From CAVTYH01 sp963738835 (lineage in GTDB: Bacteria; Planctomycetota; Planctomycetia; Pirellulales; JADZDJ01), in assembly GCA_963738835.1 (NCBI GenBank), contig CAVTYH010000006.1, positions 620,001 to 684,000 of the forward strand: a DNA stretch of 64,000 nucleotides, read 5' to 3'. Positions 10,346 through 20,491 of the stretch are shown piece by piece. The translations under genes and the position numbers were made by a program. How positions within the stretch are numbered: position 1 is the first letter of the stretch; the number at the start of each line of letters is the position of its first letter. The notes under the pieces are model-generated. The model searched no databases. It was given only the letters and a program-made list of their open reading frames with translations, and was not told the DNA's origin.

Positions 10346-11664
10346 ATGTCCCCAAGCGCTGCCTTTCCTGAAGTTGGAAGAATTGAATTCGAAGGCTCGA
10401 AGAGCCTCAATCCGCTGGCGTTCCATTACTACAACGCCAGCGAATTGGTCGAGGGTAAATCGATGAAGGATCACTTGCGCTTCGCCGTGGCCTACTGGCA
10501 CACCTTCCGCGGCACGGGCAGCGATCCGTTCGGTCCTGGCACAATGGTTCGCCCCTGGGAAGGCTCAAACGACAATGTGGAAAACGCGATCAATCGCGTT
10601 CACGTGGCCTTTGAATTCATCGAAAAACTTGGCGTGCCGTTTTATTGCTTTCACGATCGCGATGTTGCGCCGGAAGGGACGTCACTGGCCGAGACGAACA
10701 AAAACCTAGACACAGTCGTTCGTACCTTGAAAGCGGAGCAACAGCGTACTGGAATCAAATTGCTGTGGGGAACCGCCAACTTATTTAGCAACCGCCGTGA
10801 CATGCACGGCGCAGCCACGAGCTGCAATGCCGACCCTTTCGCGTTCGCTGCCTCCCAAGTAAAAAAGGCAATCGAAGTGACCAAAGAACTCGGTGGCGCC
10901 GGCTATGTGTTTTGGGGTGGACGCGAGGGATATCAAACACTTTGGAACACCGATATGAAGCGCGAGCTCGATCACCTGGCTCGCTTCATGCACATGGCGG
11001 TCAATTACGCCAAACAGATCGGTTTCACGGGCCAATTCTACTTTGAGCCCAAGCCGAAGGAGCCGACCAAACATCAATACGATTTCGATGCCGCGGCCTG
11101 CCTTAACTTCTTGCGCACCTTCGGGCTGGAAAAACATGTGAAACTGAATATCGAAACCAACCATGCCACGCTGCCGGCCACTCGATGCAGCACGAATTGG
11201 AATATGCCGCGATGCAAGGATTCTTGGGCTCGATCGACGCCAACTTTGGCGACTTACTCTTGGGCTGGGATACGGATCAATTCCCGACGGATATTTATCT
11301 CACTACGCAAGTGATGCTGGTACTCCTCAAACACGGCGGTTTCACGAGCGGCGGGTTGAACTTCGATGCCAAAGTGCGGCGCGAAAGCTTTGAACCCATC
11401 GATTTATTCCACGCCCACATCGGCGGCATGGATGCCTTCGCCCGCGGCCTCAAAATCGCCGCCGCCATCCGCGCCGACGGAGTTTTAGACAAGCTCGTGA
11501 AAGACCGTTACGCCTCCTGGGATGACGGCCTCGGCGCGGAAATCGAATCTGGACAGCACAATTTCAGCACGCTGGAAAAACACATGCTTTCCAAGGGCGA
11601 CATAACACCCAATAGCAGCGGCCGGCAAGAGATGATTGAGAATCTAATTAATTCTTATTTGTAA
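10346..11664 (+). pseudogene. xylA: Xylose isomerase, one frameshift
   Basis: About 439 residues in two frames, the normal length for class II xylose isomerase. Signatures are LAFHYYNASE, FCFHDRDVAPEG (the catalytic His region, here FYCFHDRD), GGREGYQTLWNT, FYFEPKPKEPTKHQYD (metal-binding Glu and His) and WDTDQFPTD. The frame breaks at 11176-11177, where CCGGCC probably lost one G: adding it restores NHATLPGHSMQHELEYA, the family consensus. The enzyme converts D-xylose to D-xylulose in the cytoplasm. It is the first catabolic step for the xylose released by the surrounding xylanases. Confidence 0.9.
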
Positions 11665-11683
11665 CAAACGATCGTTCGCTCGG

Positions 11684-12482
11684 ATGAAATCCTCCTGCTA
11701 CTACCATCGGGTTGGTGCAGTTGTGGCATGGCTCTTGCTTGCGCTGCCTTGCAACGGCCAGACCCCTGTGCAAAAAGGCATCCCGCAATCCAATCCCACA
11801 TTCGCAGCCGCACACGCCGCGCTCGTTGAAAAGGCGAAGCAAGGCGGAATCGATATTTATTTCGAGGGCGACTCCATCACGCGCCGCTGGCAGGCCAACG
11901 ATTATCCAGAACACCAAAAAAACTGGAATGAAAACTTTTTCGGCTGGAATGCGGCCGATTTTGGCTGGGGTGGCGATTCGACTCGCAACGTGCTGTACCG
12001 CTTGAACTACGGCGAACTGGACGGCGTCCATCCGAAAGTGATTGTGCTGATGATTGGCACCAACAATGTTGGAAGAGTTCCCCGAGCCGACGATCGCGAA
12101 TTGATAGCCGACGTCGCACAAGGCGTGCGAGCGATCGTCAATGTGTTTCAAGTCAAAGCGCCGGAGGCGAAAATCATTCTGACGGGCATCACTCCGCGAC
12201 GACGCCGGCGAAAGAAGCCCGCAAATCATGGCCACGATCGACAAAATCAATGCTCGCATTGAGAAACTTGCCAACGGGAGTACGATCCGCTATGTGAACA
12301 TCAACGGCCAACTTACGGACGAGCACGGCAAGCTGTTGCCAGGCATTACCGAAGATGGACTGCATCTTTCGGTTCGCGGATATCAGGTTTGGGCCGATGC
12401 CTTGAAGCCAATTTTTACCGAGCTCCTCGGTCCGCCAGAAAAGGCCGATCATGCGCCACCGGCGACCGGAATTCCTCAGTAG
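11684..12482 (+). pseudogene. Secreted SGNH/GDSL esterase, one frameshift
   Basis: About 265 residues: a signal peptide, then the SGNH blocks IYFEGDSITRRW (catalytic Ser), FGWGGDSTRNVLYRL (Gly), VLMIGTNNVG (Asn) and DGLHLSVRGYQVWAD (Asp/His). The family is mainly carbohydrate O-acetylesterases, so acetyl-xylan deacetylation is likely here. The frame changes near 12195-12205 in a run of CGACGACG, where one surplus base turns DDAGE into RRRRR. It starts 20 bases after xylA and is probably co-transcribed. Confidence 0.8.
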
Positions 12483-12802
12483 TCGAACGCAACAACACGC
12501 TAAAAACTGCGTTAAAAACAAGCTGGCGCATGGAAAGCTTCCGAAGCGATGCGCCGAGAACCGATGCGCAGAACCCGATCGGTCCATCGGTCGCAAGTTA
12601 TGAGCAAAGTAAGCAAGGCAGCAAAGAAAATGTTTGATCTTAAGCATCTCATAGCTGAAACGTCGTTTTGCACGTAATTGTTCTCTCGGCAGCATAGCAA
12701 TTCTTTGGCAGTGTACTATCTTTGATTTCGGCTTCTTGCCCGCCATAGAAATTCATTTGTTCGGGTACAGAGCTTTTTGCAGTTTTCCCTGGCCAACTTC
12801 GA
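12483..12802. other. 320-bp gap upstream of the AraC regulator
   Basis: No gene-like frame or domain is visible on either strand. The right part should hold the promoter of the AraC-type regulator that starts at 12803, but I cannot point to clear -35 and -10 boxes or an operator. Confidence 0.3.
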
Positions 12803-13748
12803 ATGCCTACTCCACCTCGCACGCTAGACGTCGGCAAGTCGCATCGCTTTGAGATCTCAGAACTGCCGAGCTTCATTTCGCGGCAGGTTTCCGGAGCGCG
12901 TCGCTATTATTTCGATCTGACAGGCAACGCGAAATCTCGACTTTACGTAGTCCTGGGCGGCTGGGAACGAGTACGCGCCGACTATGCCATTCGCCGGCCC
13001 GACTTCGGTTACTACTCCATCGAGTTCGTCGCTGAAGGACAAGGCCGCGTGTTGCTGGCGGGTAAGGAATATGAGCTTGCGCCGGTCGCCGTTTTCGGCT
13101 ACAGCCCAGTCACGCCGATGGAAATTATCGCCAGCGCAGGGCGCTGATGAGCAAGTATTACGTCACGTTTACGGGCAAAGCGGCAGCCGATGTTTTGAAA
13201 ACCGCCGGCTTCAGCCAGCACGGCTATCGGCGAATTTACACTCGTCATGAAGTGCATGAACTATTTGAAATGTTCATTGCCAACGGTCTTGCGCACACGC
13301 GCTACAGCCAGTCGCTATGCGGGTCGCTGCTGGCGACTTTAGCCTACAAAATTTCTGAACAAGCGCTGCCGTCCGACAACGTGAGCAGCCGCGCTTACAC
13401 TACCTATTTGCGAGTGCGTGGGTTCGTTGATCACAATAATTTGGCGCTAAAAACCGTCGAACAAGTGGCCGACGAAATGCGCTCACGGTGCCGTATATAT
13501 GTTAATTGTTTAAGCGATTCGACCACATCAGCCCCTACCAATACTTGCTTCGTCAGCGCATGCGATACGCGGCCGACTTACTCAGCACGCAGGGAGTGCT
13601 CGTCAAACAAGCAGCCAAGCGGCTCGACTTCGCCGATCAATTCCAATTCTCGCGCGCCTTTAGTCGGGTATTTGGAATATCGCCGGCCCAGTTCCAGCGC
13701 CGATTGGTGCCGGTGGAACGGAGCAATCCAGACGATTTGAAGTCGTAA
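12803..13748 (+). pseudogene. AraC-family transcriptional regulator, two frameshifts
   Basis: Joined across three frames it gives about 314 residues: an N-terminal cupin-like sensing half (GYYSIEFVAEGQGRVLLAGKEYEL) and a C-terminal double helix-turn-helix (LKTVEQVADEM... LFKRFDHISPYQYLLRQRM... VKQAAKRLDFADQFQFSRAFSRVFG). The last part is a textbook AraC signature. Breaks lie at about 13140-13150 and about 13490-13505. Its position beside xylA and the esterases suggests control of xylose or xylan genes, as XylR-type AraC proteins do elsewhere. Which sites it binds is unknown. Confidence 0.78.
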
Positions 13749-13828
13749 ACCCGCGCAAGCGATTGCCAGCTTGAATCGAGCGGAAAATCAGATTTATGCT
13801 AACATCGCCATGCAGTTCTGAAGCGCCG

Positions 13829-14662
13829 ATGCAGATCGATTCGCATCAACATTTTTGGAAGTTCGACGCCGAACAGTTTCCATGGATCAGGCCGGAGTGG
13901 CCGATTTGTCGGGATTTTTTACCAACCCATTTGGCACCCTTGCACGACCGATTCGGCATTACAGGTTCCGTCGCGGTGCAAGCACGCCAGTCACACGAGG
14001 AAACGCGCTGGCTGCTCGAGTTGGCCCGTGAGCACCAGTCGATCGTTGGGGTCGTGGGCTGGGTCGATCTTTGCTCCACCCGGGTTGAACAGACGCTCGA
14101 AGAGTTCAGTGCCCATCCTAAACTCGTAGGCGTGCGCCACGTGGTGCAAGACGAGCCCGACGAGAAATTTCTGCAGCGGGTCGATTTTCGGCGCGGCATT
14201 GCCGCCCTGCACCGGTTCGGCCTAGCCTTCGACATTCTAATTTATTCCAGGCAATTGCCTGCGGCGATCGAGCTGGTGTCGCATTTCCCTTCGCAGAAAT
14301 TTGTTGTCGACCACCTAGCGAAGCCGCCAATCGCGAGCGCTTTGCTTTCGCCGTGGCGAGAGCAGATCAAGCGATTTGCAGGCTTTCCGAATGTTTACTG
14401 CAAACTTTCCGGCTTAATTACCGAAGCCAATTGGCGATTGTGGCGTGCAGCCGATTTCGATCCGTATTTTGATGTTGTGCTGGCAGCTTTTGGGGCCGAA
14501 CGACTGATGTTCGGTTCCGATTGGCCCGTCGCAGTATTGGCCGGTGGATATGAGCACGCATTCTCAATTGTTAACCAGTACATCGCCAAACTTAGCAAGG
14601 CGGAGCGCGCCGGAATCATGGGTTTGAACGCCACTGCCTTTTACAACTTGCATCGCAATTAG
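13829..14662 (+). CDS. Amidohydrolase-2 family hydrolase, L-fuconolactonase-like
   Basis: An intact cytoplasmic protein of 277 residues from ATG 13829. The N-terminal metal motif DSHQHFWKFD, the VAVQARQSHEETRWLLELA block, FVVDHLAKPP and FGSDWPVA near the end match the amidohydrolase-2 subgroup that opens aldonolactones such as L-fuconolactone or L-rhamnonolactone. The upstream ATG at 13796 would only add a short unrelated leader. A GH95 fucosidase gene lies 16 kb away, so a role in fucose catabolism is possible. Substrate assignment is inferred from the subgroup. Confidence 0.75.
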   Translation: MQIDSHQHFWKFDAEQFPWIRPEWPICRDFLPTHLAPLHDRFGITGSVAVQARQSHEETRWLLELAREHQSIVGVVGWVDLCSTRVEQTLEEFSAHPKLVGVRHVVQDEPDEKFLQRVDFRRGIAALHRFGLAFDILIYSRQLPAAIELVSHFPSQKFVVDHLAKPPIASALLSPWREQIKRFAGFPNVYCKLSGLITEANWRLWRAADFDPYFDVVLAAFGAERLMFGSDWPVAVLAGGYEHAFSIVNQYIAKLSKAERAGIMGLNATAFYNLHRN

Positions 14663-14678
14663 TTGAACATGCAAGGGG

Positions 14679-14924
14679 CAATTGGAATCCGAACCGTACT
14701 GGTCATATCAAGACAATCGCCTTTGGCGGCCTCGCGGACGCGACAGAGAGGAAGTGCAAGTTGAGCCTGTGAACCACTTCGCGTCCGAGATGGATCACTT
14801 CAGCGAGTGCGTTCTCAACGACAAGGCCCCGTTAACCACGGGTGAAGAAGGGCTCAAAGACTTGAAAGTCATGATGGCGGCTTACGAGTCGACCCAAACT
14901 GGCAAGGCGATTCAAATCAGATAG
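14679..14924 (+). pseudogene. Gfo/Idh/MocA oxidoreductase, C-terminal fragment (duplicate)
   Basis: The 80 or so residues ending in GKAIQIR are the same as the C-terminus of the complete gene at 41213-42322 (LESEPYWSYQDN to the stop). The NAD-binding half is absent, so this is a non-functional copy carried by the 602-bp duplication. Confidence 0.85.
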
Positions 14925-15016
14925 CGGCAACGACGACCGTGGAGTTGCGACGTTCGAACGACACAGCACTCACCTCGATAGTCCCAAATGACCGCGATAT
15001 AGGCGCCAAGCCATCC

Positions 15017-15276
15017 GTAGGACACGACGATCCGCAGCGCGTTCAACAGTTGCCGCTTGAGTTCGTGAATGCGTTTGACCTGATAGTCGAAAATCGAATC
15101 GGGATTGACCACAACGTTCAGCTTCGATCTGAGCCAATCGGTGAATTTCAGCTTCGCTTCGCACTTCGCTTGCGAGACTTCCTTTTGAAAGGCGGCATCA
15201 TCCGCGGGCGGCTTCAGGCGGGCAAGTTCGTCCAGATACGTTATCCAATCGCTGCCTATTGCCGATTCGGATGGGG
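15017..15276 (-). pseudogene. Glycogen phosphorylase internal fragment, copy 1
   Basis: About 87 codons read IGSDWITYLDELARLKP, then NPDSIFDYQVKRIHELKRQL, which match the conserved DSLFDVQVKRIHEYKRQLLN region of glycogen phosphorylase. No other part of the enzyme is nearby, and the match stops at the edge of the duplicated segment. It is a pseudogene scrap, present a second time at 40861-41120. Confidence 0.75.
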
Positions 15277-15505
15277 CAGCTCCTTCGGCAGCGCCCATTC
15301 CGGCGGATGCAACAGGTGAATGCAAGCAGCTCCATACGGATAACTGCATCCGGCGAAACAGTATTTCCGCAAGACGAATAGAATTTATCCAGATCCTAAT
15401 TTCAAACTGGCCCACTACCAAAGGTTGGCAATAGTTGCTGTTGCGCTATCGGCTTGCTACGATTCCTGTGCTGGGGGAACCAGCCGTGCTGGCATCGAAA
15501 TTGAA

Positions 15506-16471
15506 ATGGGAGATCAGCCAATGCTTTTGGTCAAATGCGCCGGGCAAATGTTTGGATTTGCAGCCGCCATCGCCTTGTTTGCTCTCGCGGCCCTCTTCAC
15601 TTCGAAATCGGCATCGGCCGCCGATGAGTCGTCCGCCGCCAAACCTGCCAAACCCGCGAGAATGCTGTTTGTGACCAAGAGTTTTGGCTTCGTACACGAT
15701 GTGGTGAAGCGAAAGAACGGCGAGCCATCGATTGCCGAAAGGGAAGTGAAAAAATGGGCCGATGAAAGCGGATTGTTCACCGTTGATTGCACGCAAGATG
15801 CTCCGGCCGATTTTACGAAAGACAATTTGAAAAATTACGACTTGGTGATGTTTTACACCACCGGCGACCGCGCAAAGTGGCCAGTAGATGACGCAACATT
15901 CGATTACTTTCTCAACGATTGGGCCAAACAAAAAGGGCATGGATTTATCGGCGTGCATTCCGCCACCGATACGCTGAAAGACTACAAGCCATATTATGAA
16001 ATGATTGGCGGAACTTTTAATGAGCACCCATGGACTTCTAACAGTCACGTAACGGTTGTCGTGAACGACACCGACCATCCGATCAGCAAGCCGTGGGGCA
16101 AAGAATTTGAAATCAAAGATGAAATCTATCAGTTTAAGAATTGGCAGCCGGAAAAAGTGCGCGTGCTGATGAGTCTGGATATTGCCCGCTCGACATTCGA
16201 CAAGCACGTGAAAGATAACGTCAAGCAGTTTCACGTGCCGATTGCCTGGTGCCGCGAATATGGCGATGGCAAGTTGTTTCACATGAGCCTGGGCCACAAC
16301 GAAGCAGTCTGGAAAGACTCGCGCTATAAGGAATCGATGCTAGGCGGAATCAAATGGATTTTGGGATTGGAACCCGGCAGTGCGAAACCAAATCCGGAAT
16401 TGGAAGCCTCGGAAATCGAAAAGGGAAAAGCCGCTGTGGCTGCAAAGACCGCTGAGTTCGACGCCAAGTAA
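15506..16471 (+). CDS. Secreted ThuA-domain protein
   Basis: About 321 residues from ATG 15506: a signal peptide (LLVKCAGQMFGFAAAIALFALAALF... SASAAD), then a ThuA-like alpha/beta domain with MLFVTKSFGFVHDV, DLVMFYTTGD, GHGFIGVHSATDT, GGTFNEHPW, VNDTDHPI and AWCREYGDGKLFHMSLGHN. ThuA-like domains are glutamine-amidotransferase-like folds common in planctomycete secreted proteins with oxidoreductases. The biochemical role is unsettled. A hairpin follows the stop codon. The start could also be ATG 15521. Confidence 0.8.
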   Translation: MGDQPMLLVKCAGQMFGFAAAIALFALAALFTSKSASAADESSAAKPAKPARMLFVTKSFGFVHDVVKRKNGEPSIAEREVKKWADESGLFTVDCTQDAPADFTKDNLKNYDLVMFYTTGDRAKWPVDDATFDYFLNDWAKQKGHGFIGVHSATDTLKDYKPYYEMIGGTFNEHPWTSNSHVTVVVNDTDHPISKPWGKEFEIKDEIYQFKNWQPEKVRVLMSLDIARSTFDKHVKDNVKQFHVPIAWCREYGDGKLFHMSLGHNEAVWKDSRYKESMLGGIKWILGLEPGSAKPNPELEASEIEKGKAAVAAKTAEFDAK

Positions 16472-16480
16472 ACCAATGGA

Positions 16481-16508
16481 AGCCCCCAGCAGCGGTTCAC
16501 CGGGGGCT
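16481..16508 (+). terminator. Hairpin after the ThuA gene
   Basis: A 7-bp perfect stem (AGCCCCC at 16481-16487 with GGGGGCT at 16502-16508) and 14-nt loop starts 10 bases after the ThuA stop. No U-run follows, so it is only terminator-like. Confidence 0.4.
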
Positions 16509-16544
16509 CGGAGTACCGCGACCCCGGCCACCCGAAAGGAACGA

Positions 16545-17262
16545 GTTTTTGAACCCAGTTCTAAGGTTCGCGGATGTCGCGGGCCTAATGCTTGATGGGC
16601 ATGCTGAAATGTCTTCTCAGAATGTTCCAGGGCTTTCTCGTCGTGCATTTCCCTCAACACCAAATCCAAATAAATCTCAGTGCGAATTGTGTCCGGATGG
16701 CCTGCTCCGAGCACTTTCGTTTGATCGGCTAATGTTGACTGCAGCACTTCCATCGCCTCGCTCGGTCGATGTGCGTACTGCAGGGCAGATCCGAGGTAAC
16801 TGCGACTTATCAAGGTACTCGGATCCAAATCACCGGCCAATTTACGGCGCAGCGAGACGGCCATCTGAAATTGTTCTGCTGCCTTCTGAGACTCGCCAAC
16901 TTGTCTGAACACCTCGCCGAAACGATCGCGAATTACGACGCGAGTTTCTGGGTCATTCGGAAAACGTTCATCGATTATGCTCGCCGCAAGGTCCAACGCA
17001 TCTAGCAAACTGATGCCAGACCGGTTGGAACGATTTGGCATCGGCCAAACCGAATACTTCATCGGTAAAAAACGCATTGACCCCTTCGGCTCGCTTCCGC
17101 TGAAATTCGGCTTGCTCCAAAGCGATTTTGGTAGCTTTTGCTTCGCGCGAGGCAGAATCCGCAAAGTAGGATGAGGTGACGACCCCCGCGGTGAGAATTG
17201 CAAACACGTCGGCCGCCTTCATGTTCGCCGCAATCGCAGATCGCAATGCCGGAGAAAAGCGT
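16545..17262 (-). pseudogene. Remnant of a planctomycete Ser/Thr kinase: membrane segment plus TPR repeats
   Basis: In two frames the minus strand gives a hydrophobic segment (VFAILTAGVVTSSYF), a coiled stretch (KATKIALEQAEFQRKRAEGVNAFFTDEVFG) and tetratricopeptide repeats (VFRQVGESQKAAEQFQMAVSLRRKL, LGAGHPDTIRTEIYL). This order is typical of the C-terminal half of planctomycete membrane-bound protein kinases. The kinase domain is missing, and a frameshift near 17030 breaks the rest. It is a dead fragment. Confidence 0.6.
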
Positions 17263-17289
17263 CGATGCGCGATTTTGGTTTCTGGTCTT

Positions 17290-17690
17290 CCGCACTTTGC
17301 CGCGGCCACGTCGACCGGCGAGTTTGCGGCGCAGCTTCCGCCACAGGTCCATCGGGATGACGTCGAAGCTTGGATCAAAGATTACGATCCATTGCGATCG
17401 TGGGTTTGCAACTCGAACTTCGCGTTCCGTGATCCGTCCATCGGCGTCCTCAACGGCATGGCGTTCCACGTGATAGCGGTTGAGAAGAAACACACCGATG
17501 TTCGCTGGGCGCTGAATCTTCAGCATCATGCCTCTGCCGGTCCAGTCATTGCGCCCGCCAACGTTCTGCGCATCGAAATCCTTCGTGATCTTGTCTGCCG
17601 ACTCAATGCGCAGCGCAAATCGTTCACAAATTTCACGACGGATCTTGATATTGACCGGATCGTGCCGAGCTGATGCTGGAAAAAACTCCT
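17290..17690 (-). pseudogene. Fragment of an unidentified protein
   Basis: The minus strand has a protein-like frame with NIKIRREICERFALRIESAD, a central GVFLLNRYHVERHAVEDADG and WIVIFDPSFDVIPMDLWRKL, ending in a basic tail. The composition and alternation look like a real protein, but I do not recognise the family. It is cut at about 17290, where the frame passes into the kinase/TPR remnant, and has no clear start. It probably represents debris next to the IS630 remnant. Confidence 0.35.
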
Positions 17691-17794
17691 TCGCGGCGCA
17701 TAATTGGTTCACCGTTCGAGTCACGCATGCGTGCTCGCATGAATCCACACGGGACTTTTCCGACAAGACTGCCTCGCCGCACGGCTCCCTATCA

Positions 17795-18273
17795 CGAACT
17801 GCCCCGCTTGCGCAGTTGGTGCAACAGCGTCCGAATGCCACGCTCCAGGAGTTGCGCGGAGCTGGGCGCTTCGGTGGCGTTGGGAACGGTGTGGCGGGCC
17901 CTGAAATGGCTGCACATTACCTTCAAAAAAAGCGATCCTTGCGGCGGAGCAACAGCGGCCTGATGTCCTGGCCCGGCGGGCCGCTTGGACCGTGGAGCGG
18001 CTCGGCTGGGAGCCCCGTCACCTGGTGTTTATCGATGAGAGCGGAGCGCGGACCAATCTGGTTCGCCAGTATGGGCGTTGTCTGCCCGGACGGCGGCTGT
18101 GGGCGTATGCTCCGCACGGTCATTGGAAAACCATGACCTTCGTGGTCGCTCTGCGCGAAGCGGGCCTGACGGCGCCGATGGTGCTCGACGGCGCGATGAA
18201 CGGCCAGGCCTTCCTGGCCTATGTCCGACAAGTGCTGGTCCCCACGCTCGAATTTGGCGATCTGGTCGTGTTA
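17795..18273 (+). pseudogene. IS630-family transposase remnant
   Basis: Across two frames it shows the end of the helix-turn-helix part (LAQLVQQRPNATLQELR, SVALGTVWRALKWL-like) and most of the DDE catalytic part (HLVFIDESGARTNLVRQYGR, VLDGAMNGQAFLAYVRQVL). The final catalytic Asp/Glu region is missing because the sequence stops matching at about 18273, close to the end of the HEAT-repeat gene. It is a different IS630 lineage from the one at 39108-40136. Confidence 0.75.
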
Positions 18274-18303
18274 GTTACGCAAAGCTTGGCGAGCCAAAAG
18301 TCG

Positions 18304-19708
18304 CTATTCTGGATCCGATGCTTCAGGCGGTCTCGGTCGTTCCCAGGTTTCGCCTTTTTTGTAGCGATTGGCCCGATCGATGACGACATCGTCTTTGCTG
18401 AGCTTGATGACCCGATCGAGCGCCGCATCGAATTCAGTCTTGTTCGGGTCGCGGATTTCGCGGTGATGCGCCAGCTCGACAATGGTTTCGCACGCCAATT
18501 GGGTAAACTCCGGCTTGTCTAAATAAGGGAGCAAATACCGCAGCGATTCGATCGCATAGGCTGTTCGACAACGATTGACGACCAGTGACCGTTCTTCATC
18601 GGTTTTGGCAATCGACATGGCTTGCTTCATGCGATCGAGCCGCTCCAAATCGGTGCGCGTGTCGCGGTTGGAGCCGACACGCACGAACGCCTCAAAGGTC
18701 ATGGCTCGATGCGCATGATTGTCGGCCTGTTGGGCCAACGCGAACAGTTCGTCTGCGACTGTGGCATCAGGCCAATTGAAAAGCGCGGCCAAGCCTGCTT
18801 CGCGCCGCGGTTTGTCGTCGCTAGCCAGGGCAGTTTCGACGGTGTCGTGTACCTTTTTTCCACCCACGCGGCCTAGCGTGGGCAACAGCGAGGTTTGATC
18901 GTCAGGTTTGCATTTGTTCCACGCGGCAAGGACCGCCTGTTGTTGGTCGTCGAGCTGACCACAAACCAAAGCAACGGCCTTTTCGGCCGCAGCCCGCTCC
19001 GTGCCGACCGGGACTTTAAGCACCCCTTTCAGCATGCCGGCAATTTGATCGGCGCCGGCCAATTGCCCGAGCGCCGTCATTGCCGCCACCCGCACTTTGG
19101 GATCGTCGTCGACGGCGTCGGCCAGAATGCTGTCCACGGCGCCCAGCGCGCGGCGGTTGGCCAGAATTTCGATCAGCGCCACGTGGATTTTAGACGGAGC
19201 AGCTTTCATTGACATGGCAATCGCGACAGGCACATCTTCGCCGCGCAACTGCATGATGGCCGAGCGCCGGCCGACTTTTCCTTGGCGGAATCGGACGAAA
19301 GCAATTTCACCAGCAGGGGTAAATCCGATGCCTTACCGAGTGAGCCGACCGCGGCAATGGCTTCGCCGCGAACCGTTTCGTTGTGGCTGGCGCCAAACAA
19401 TTCCAAGACCGCCGGTAGTGCCGTCGCATCGCCGCGATCGGCTAAGGCGCTAAGCAACGATGCCTGCCCTGCAGCCGGCAAACTCGGCAACTGAGCGGCG
19501 AACTGCCTGGTTGCGGCGGCCCCGTTGGCGGCAGCGCGAACTTGTTCCAGCCCGACCGCGCCATGTCTTTATCGTTATCCGTTAGCAGTTGGACGGTCAT
19601 CCGCACCAAATCGTCGGCCGGTTCATCGGCAGCGAACGAAACAGCGCCAAATGCCATCGCCATGCCGAGGATGGCGATGAAAATCAAACCTCGATGATTC
19701 AGTCGCAT
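18304..19708 (-). pseudogene. Secreted HEAT-repeat protein, two frameshifts
   Basis: From ATG 19708 it has a signal peptide (MRLNHRGLIFIAILGMAMAFGAVSFAADE) and then HEAT/PBS-lyase-like helical repeats, for example LPAVLELFGASHNETVRGEA, DPKVRVAAMTALGQLAG and RREAGLAALFNWPDATVAD. These form scaffolds for protein binding, and the partner is unknown. The frame changes near 19490-19510 and again near 19240-19260. It starts 11 bases after the stop of the other HEAT gene, so the two are one transcription unit and may be parts of the same scaffold. Confidence 0.75.
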
Positions 19709-19718
19709 CCGCCGCACC

Positions 19719-20423
19719 TTACTCTTTCTTGCCGGCGCAAGCCAGCATGCCCTTGGTGGCGGCCACACGAACATGCTTGGCATAATTGTCGCTTGCGTAC
19801 GCTCTGAACATCGCCAACGCCTCATCTTTTTTGCCATCGGCCAGCAAACCTTCAGCGCAGAATAAACTGGCGTCGATGACGGCTGGCTTCACTTCCGTCG
19901 CCACCGATTTCGCTCCGCTGAGCGATTTCCCGGCCTGCGAAGTGCGGATATCGCCCAGTGCAAGAGCCGCGGCTCGGGCCACGGCCGTATCGGAATCGGA
20001 GAGAAGTTCCGTTAAAGCTGGAACGCTTTCCGAATCGCGCCGTACGCCCAAGGAAGCGATGATGCCAATTTTCGCCGGGCCACTAACTTTCGGCAGCGCG
20101 TTGCGCAGAGCCTTTAACGCCTCCGGTCCGGGATTTCTCTCTAAGGCATAGCGAGCCATGTGAGAAAGGTCTTTATCCGAGAGCATTGCAGCCAGCGTCG
20201 GCACCGAAGCAGCCGTGCCGACAATCATCAGCTTGCGGCAGATGTAATCTTTGGCGTCGCGCGAAACATCGCTCTTCAGCACTTCCAACAGCTTCAATTC
20301 CACTTCTTTCCGTTTTGCGTCGTCGGACTTTGCGGTAAGGACTGCGTTGTCGATTTCTTCCAGCGGCTTGCGATTAGCGCCCCAATCGTATGTTTTCAAG
20401 GATTCAAAGGCTTCATCCAACAT
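19719..20423 (-). CDS. HEAT-repeat protein
   Basis: An intact 234-residue protein of helical repeats: VPTLAAMLSDKDLSHMARYALER, IGIIASLGVRRDSESVPALTELL and AVARAAALALGDIRT. No signal peptide is evident at this start; the frame may originally have been longer, because related planctomycete proteins begin with a secretion signal. It sits between the oxidoreductase (20492-21706) and the second HEAT gene, all on the minus strand with short gaps. Confidence 0.75.
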   Translation of the reverse strand: MLDEAFESLKTYDWGANRKPLEEIDNAVLTAKSDDAKRKEVELKLLEVLKSDVSRDAKDYICRKLMIVGTAASVPTLAAMLSDKDLSHMARYALERNPGPEALKALRNALPKVSGPAKIGIIASLGVRRDSESVPALTELLSDSDTAVARAAALALGDIRTSQAGKSLSGAKSVATEVKPAVIDASLFCAEGLLADGKKDEALAMFRAYASDNYAKHVRVAATKGMLACAGKKE

Positions 20424-20491
20424 ATTAAAGTTCCTGATTTAGGAGGTGTGCTTGCAAATTTGGGAACGAGTTGCTGTCAAAAGAACCCCGA

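Larger units (their letters stand above)
14675..15276 (+). repeat. 602-bp duplicated segment, copy 1 (inverted relative to copy 2)
   Basis: This stretch reappears as the reverse complement at 40861-41462. The encoded peptides in both copies are identical. It holds the last ~250 bp of an oxidoreductase gene (complete only at 41213-42322) and an internal piece of glycogen phosphorylase. The identity starts and stops within runs of G (GGGGCAATTGG on the left, CGGATGGGG on the right). I see no inverted repeats or transposase belonging to it, so it is not a normal insertion sequence. Confidence 0.9.

Noticed and set aside
3739..13748. Programmed ribosomal frameshifting as the reason for multi-frame genes
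   Set aside because: The breaks have no common slippery sequence, occur in different directions and in genes of many families. Only the IS3 orfA/orfB overlap has a known frameshifting precedent.
17059..17841. A single 260-residue minus-strand gene
   Set aside because: Only the middle part looks protein-like. Its 3' third is out of frame with clear kinase/TPR coding sequence, so it is split into two remnants.
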